Shown: positions 5,026-5,900 of the stretch, in pieces
Layout of the letters: each line of letters starts with the position of its first letter
Numbering within the stretch: position 1 is the first letter of the stretch
Assembly: GCA_041645005.1 (NCBI GenBank)
Contig: JBAZQW010000147.1
Location: forward strand, 1-5,900
DNA from: Pelotomaculum_B sp041645005
GTDB lineage: Bacteria; Bacillota; Desulfotomaculia; Desulfotomaculales; Pelotomaculaceae
Reading direction: 5' to 3'
DNA length: 5,900 nucleotides
Notes under the pieces: generated by a model
What the model saw: only the letters and a program-made list of their open reading frames with translations
Databases searched by the model: none
What the model was told of the DNA's origin: nothing
Translations under genes and position numbers: made by a program

Positions 5026-5900
5026 ATGTTCCCATTTCGCACAGTATCCGTAACACCAAAGCTGCCGGAAACTATCGGCAGACTGAGGGAGTTGGCCTAT
5101 GACTTCTGGTTCAGCTGGAATATGGCCGGTATTGAATTCTTCAGATCAATTAACCAGGACCTCTGGCGGGAAGTCCAGCATAATCCGGTCAAGTTTCTAA
5201 TGCACGTCCAGGAAAAGGACTTGACCATGGCTTCCCAGGATGAGGATTATTTAATCCTTTATAAGAGGGTTATTGATTTATACGACCGCTATATAGCGCA
5301 GGAAACCTGGTTTTCGCAAAAATACCCGGAACACAGTAAAGATATTATCGCTTATTTTTCCGCCGAGTTTGGGCTGCACGAGTCACACCCCATTTATTCC
5401 GGGGGTCTGGGCCTATTGGCGGGAGATCACTGCAAATCAGCAAGCGATCTGGGCCTTCCTTTCATAGGCGTCGGCCTGTTATATAAACAGGGATATTTTC
5501 ATCAGAGAATCAACAGCGAAGGCCGGCAGGAGGCGGAATATTCCCACCTGAATTTTTACGAGCTGCCGATTACACCGGTCAACAACCCCGACGGCAGCCA
5601 AATGGAGGTCACCGTGGAACTGCAGGGGCGTACGGTGTTTATCCAGGTCTGGAAAGTAAAAGTGGGTAGGATTGTTGTTTACTTGCTGGATACGGATACT
5701 CCCAAAAACTCCGGTCCGGATCGCCATCTTACCGGGCAGCTTTATGGTGGAGACAGGGCCTACAGGCTGTCACAGGAGATTGTGCTGGGCGTGGGAGGGG
5801 TTAGAGCCCTGCGCGCCATGGGCATAAATCCAGGCGCCTGGCATATTAACGAGGGGCACGCCGCCTTTTTAATCATCGAGCGCATCCGTGAGCTGATGCG
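5026..5900 (+). CDS. glgP: Alpha-glucan (glycogen) phosphorylase, N-terminal 291 residues (runs off right edge)
   Basis: Family GT35 enzyme that removes glucose from alpha-1,4-glucans with phosphate to give glucose-1-phosphate; cytoplasmic and PLP-dependent. Residues about 9-110 match the N-terminal DUF3417 domain of the short bacterial/archaeal type (LAYDFWFSWN at 23-32, LWREVQHNPV at 46-55). The catalytic N-domain begins around 108: AYFSAEFGLHES (109-120), YSGGLGLLAGDH (124-135), ASDLGLPFIGVGLLYKQGYF (139-158) and WHINEGHAAF (272-281), all strongly conserved. The PLP-lysine region lies beyond the window. Start is ATG with a strong ribosome site. The gene is divergent from the acyl-CoA synthetase operon. 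It would release stored glycogen, which in spore formers can supply energy during sporulation; no glycogen synthesis gene is visible here. The symbol is by family; maltodextrin phosphorylase is an alternative. Confidence 0.95.
   Translation, partial: MFPFRTVSVTPKLPETIGRLRELAYDFWFSWNMAGIEFFRSINQDLWREVQHNPVKFLMHVQEKDLTMASQDEDYLILYKRVIDLYDRYIAQETWFSQKYPEHSKDIIAYFSAEFGLHESHPIYSGGLGLLAGDHCKSASDLGLPFIGVGLLYKQGYFHQRINSEGRQEAEYSHLNFYELPITPVNNPDGSQMEVTVELQGRTVFIQVWKVKVGRIVVYLLDTDTPKNSGPDRHLTGQLYGGDRAYRLSQEIVLGVGGVRALRAMGINPGAWHINEGHAAFLIIERIRELM

Noticed and set aside
1..5900. A CRISPR array, phage, toxin-antitoxin or other defence system
   Set aside because: No regularly spaced direct repeats, no integrase or transposase frame, and all large genes have ordinary metabolic or sporulation identities.

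Overview
The window looks like chromosomal DNA from a spore-forming, anaerobic Firmicute, most likely a Peptococcaceae/Pelotomaculum-Desulfotomaculum type clostridium. This rests on gene content: spore-coat genes of clostridial type, an ADP-forming acyl-CoA synthetase, G-rich Shine-Dalgarno sites and a TTG start. Base composition is moderate. The genus is inferred and was not tested.

Left region (1-1175, all minus strand) is a sporulation block. It holds the N-terminal 139 residues of a SPOCS/DUF3794-like protein running off the left edge, then a factor-independent terminator. Next comes a two-gene unit, a 94-aa Gln-rich coat-like protein followed 14 bases later by a CotF-family coat protein. 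The two share a core motif with the same spacing and look like paralogues.

The 1176-1528 gap has no confident gene. It holds a 37-codon plus-strand frame that reads like protein but has no ribosome site, an imperfect hairpin, a near-perfect 20-bp palindrome, and a strong hairpin that ends the next minus-strand operon.

Middle region (1529-4699, minus strand) is a two-gene operon. A 700-aa fused alpha-beta ADP-forming acyl-CoA synthetase (acyl-CoA + ADP + Pi <-> acid + CoA + ATP) comes first, starting at TTG. A 352-aa P-loop plus DRTGG-domain protein, related to the N-terminal part of long phosphotransacetylases, follows 9 bases later. Its ribosome site overlaps the upstream stop region, suggesting translational coupling. 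The first enzyme would make ATP by substrate-level phosphorylation; the second may sense or regulate, but its role is unknown.

Right region: a 326-base divergent intergenic stretch separates this operon from a plus-strand alpha-glucan (glycogen) phosphorylase gene, whose first 291 residues are present before the right edge. I found no CRISPR array, rRNA, tRNA, intact mobile element or defence system. The window is mostly ordinary core metabolism and sporulation; the less-explained items are the DRTGG partner, the coat-protein pair and the two intergenic regions.
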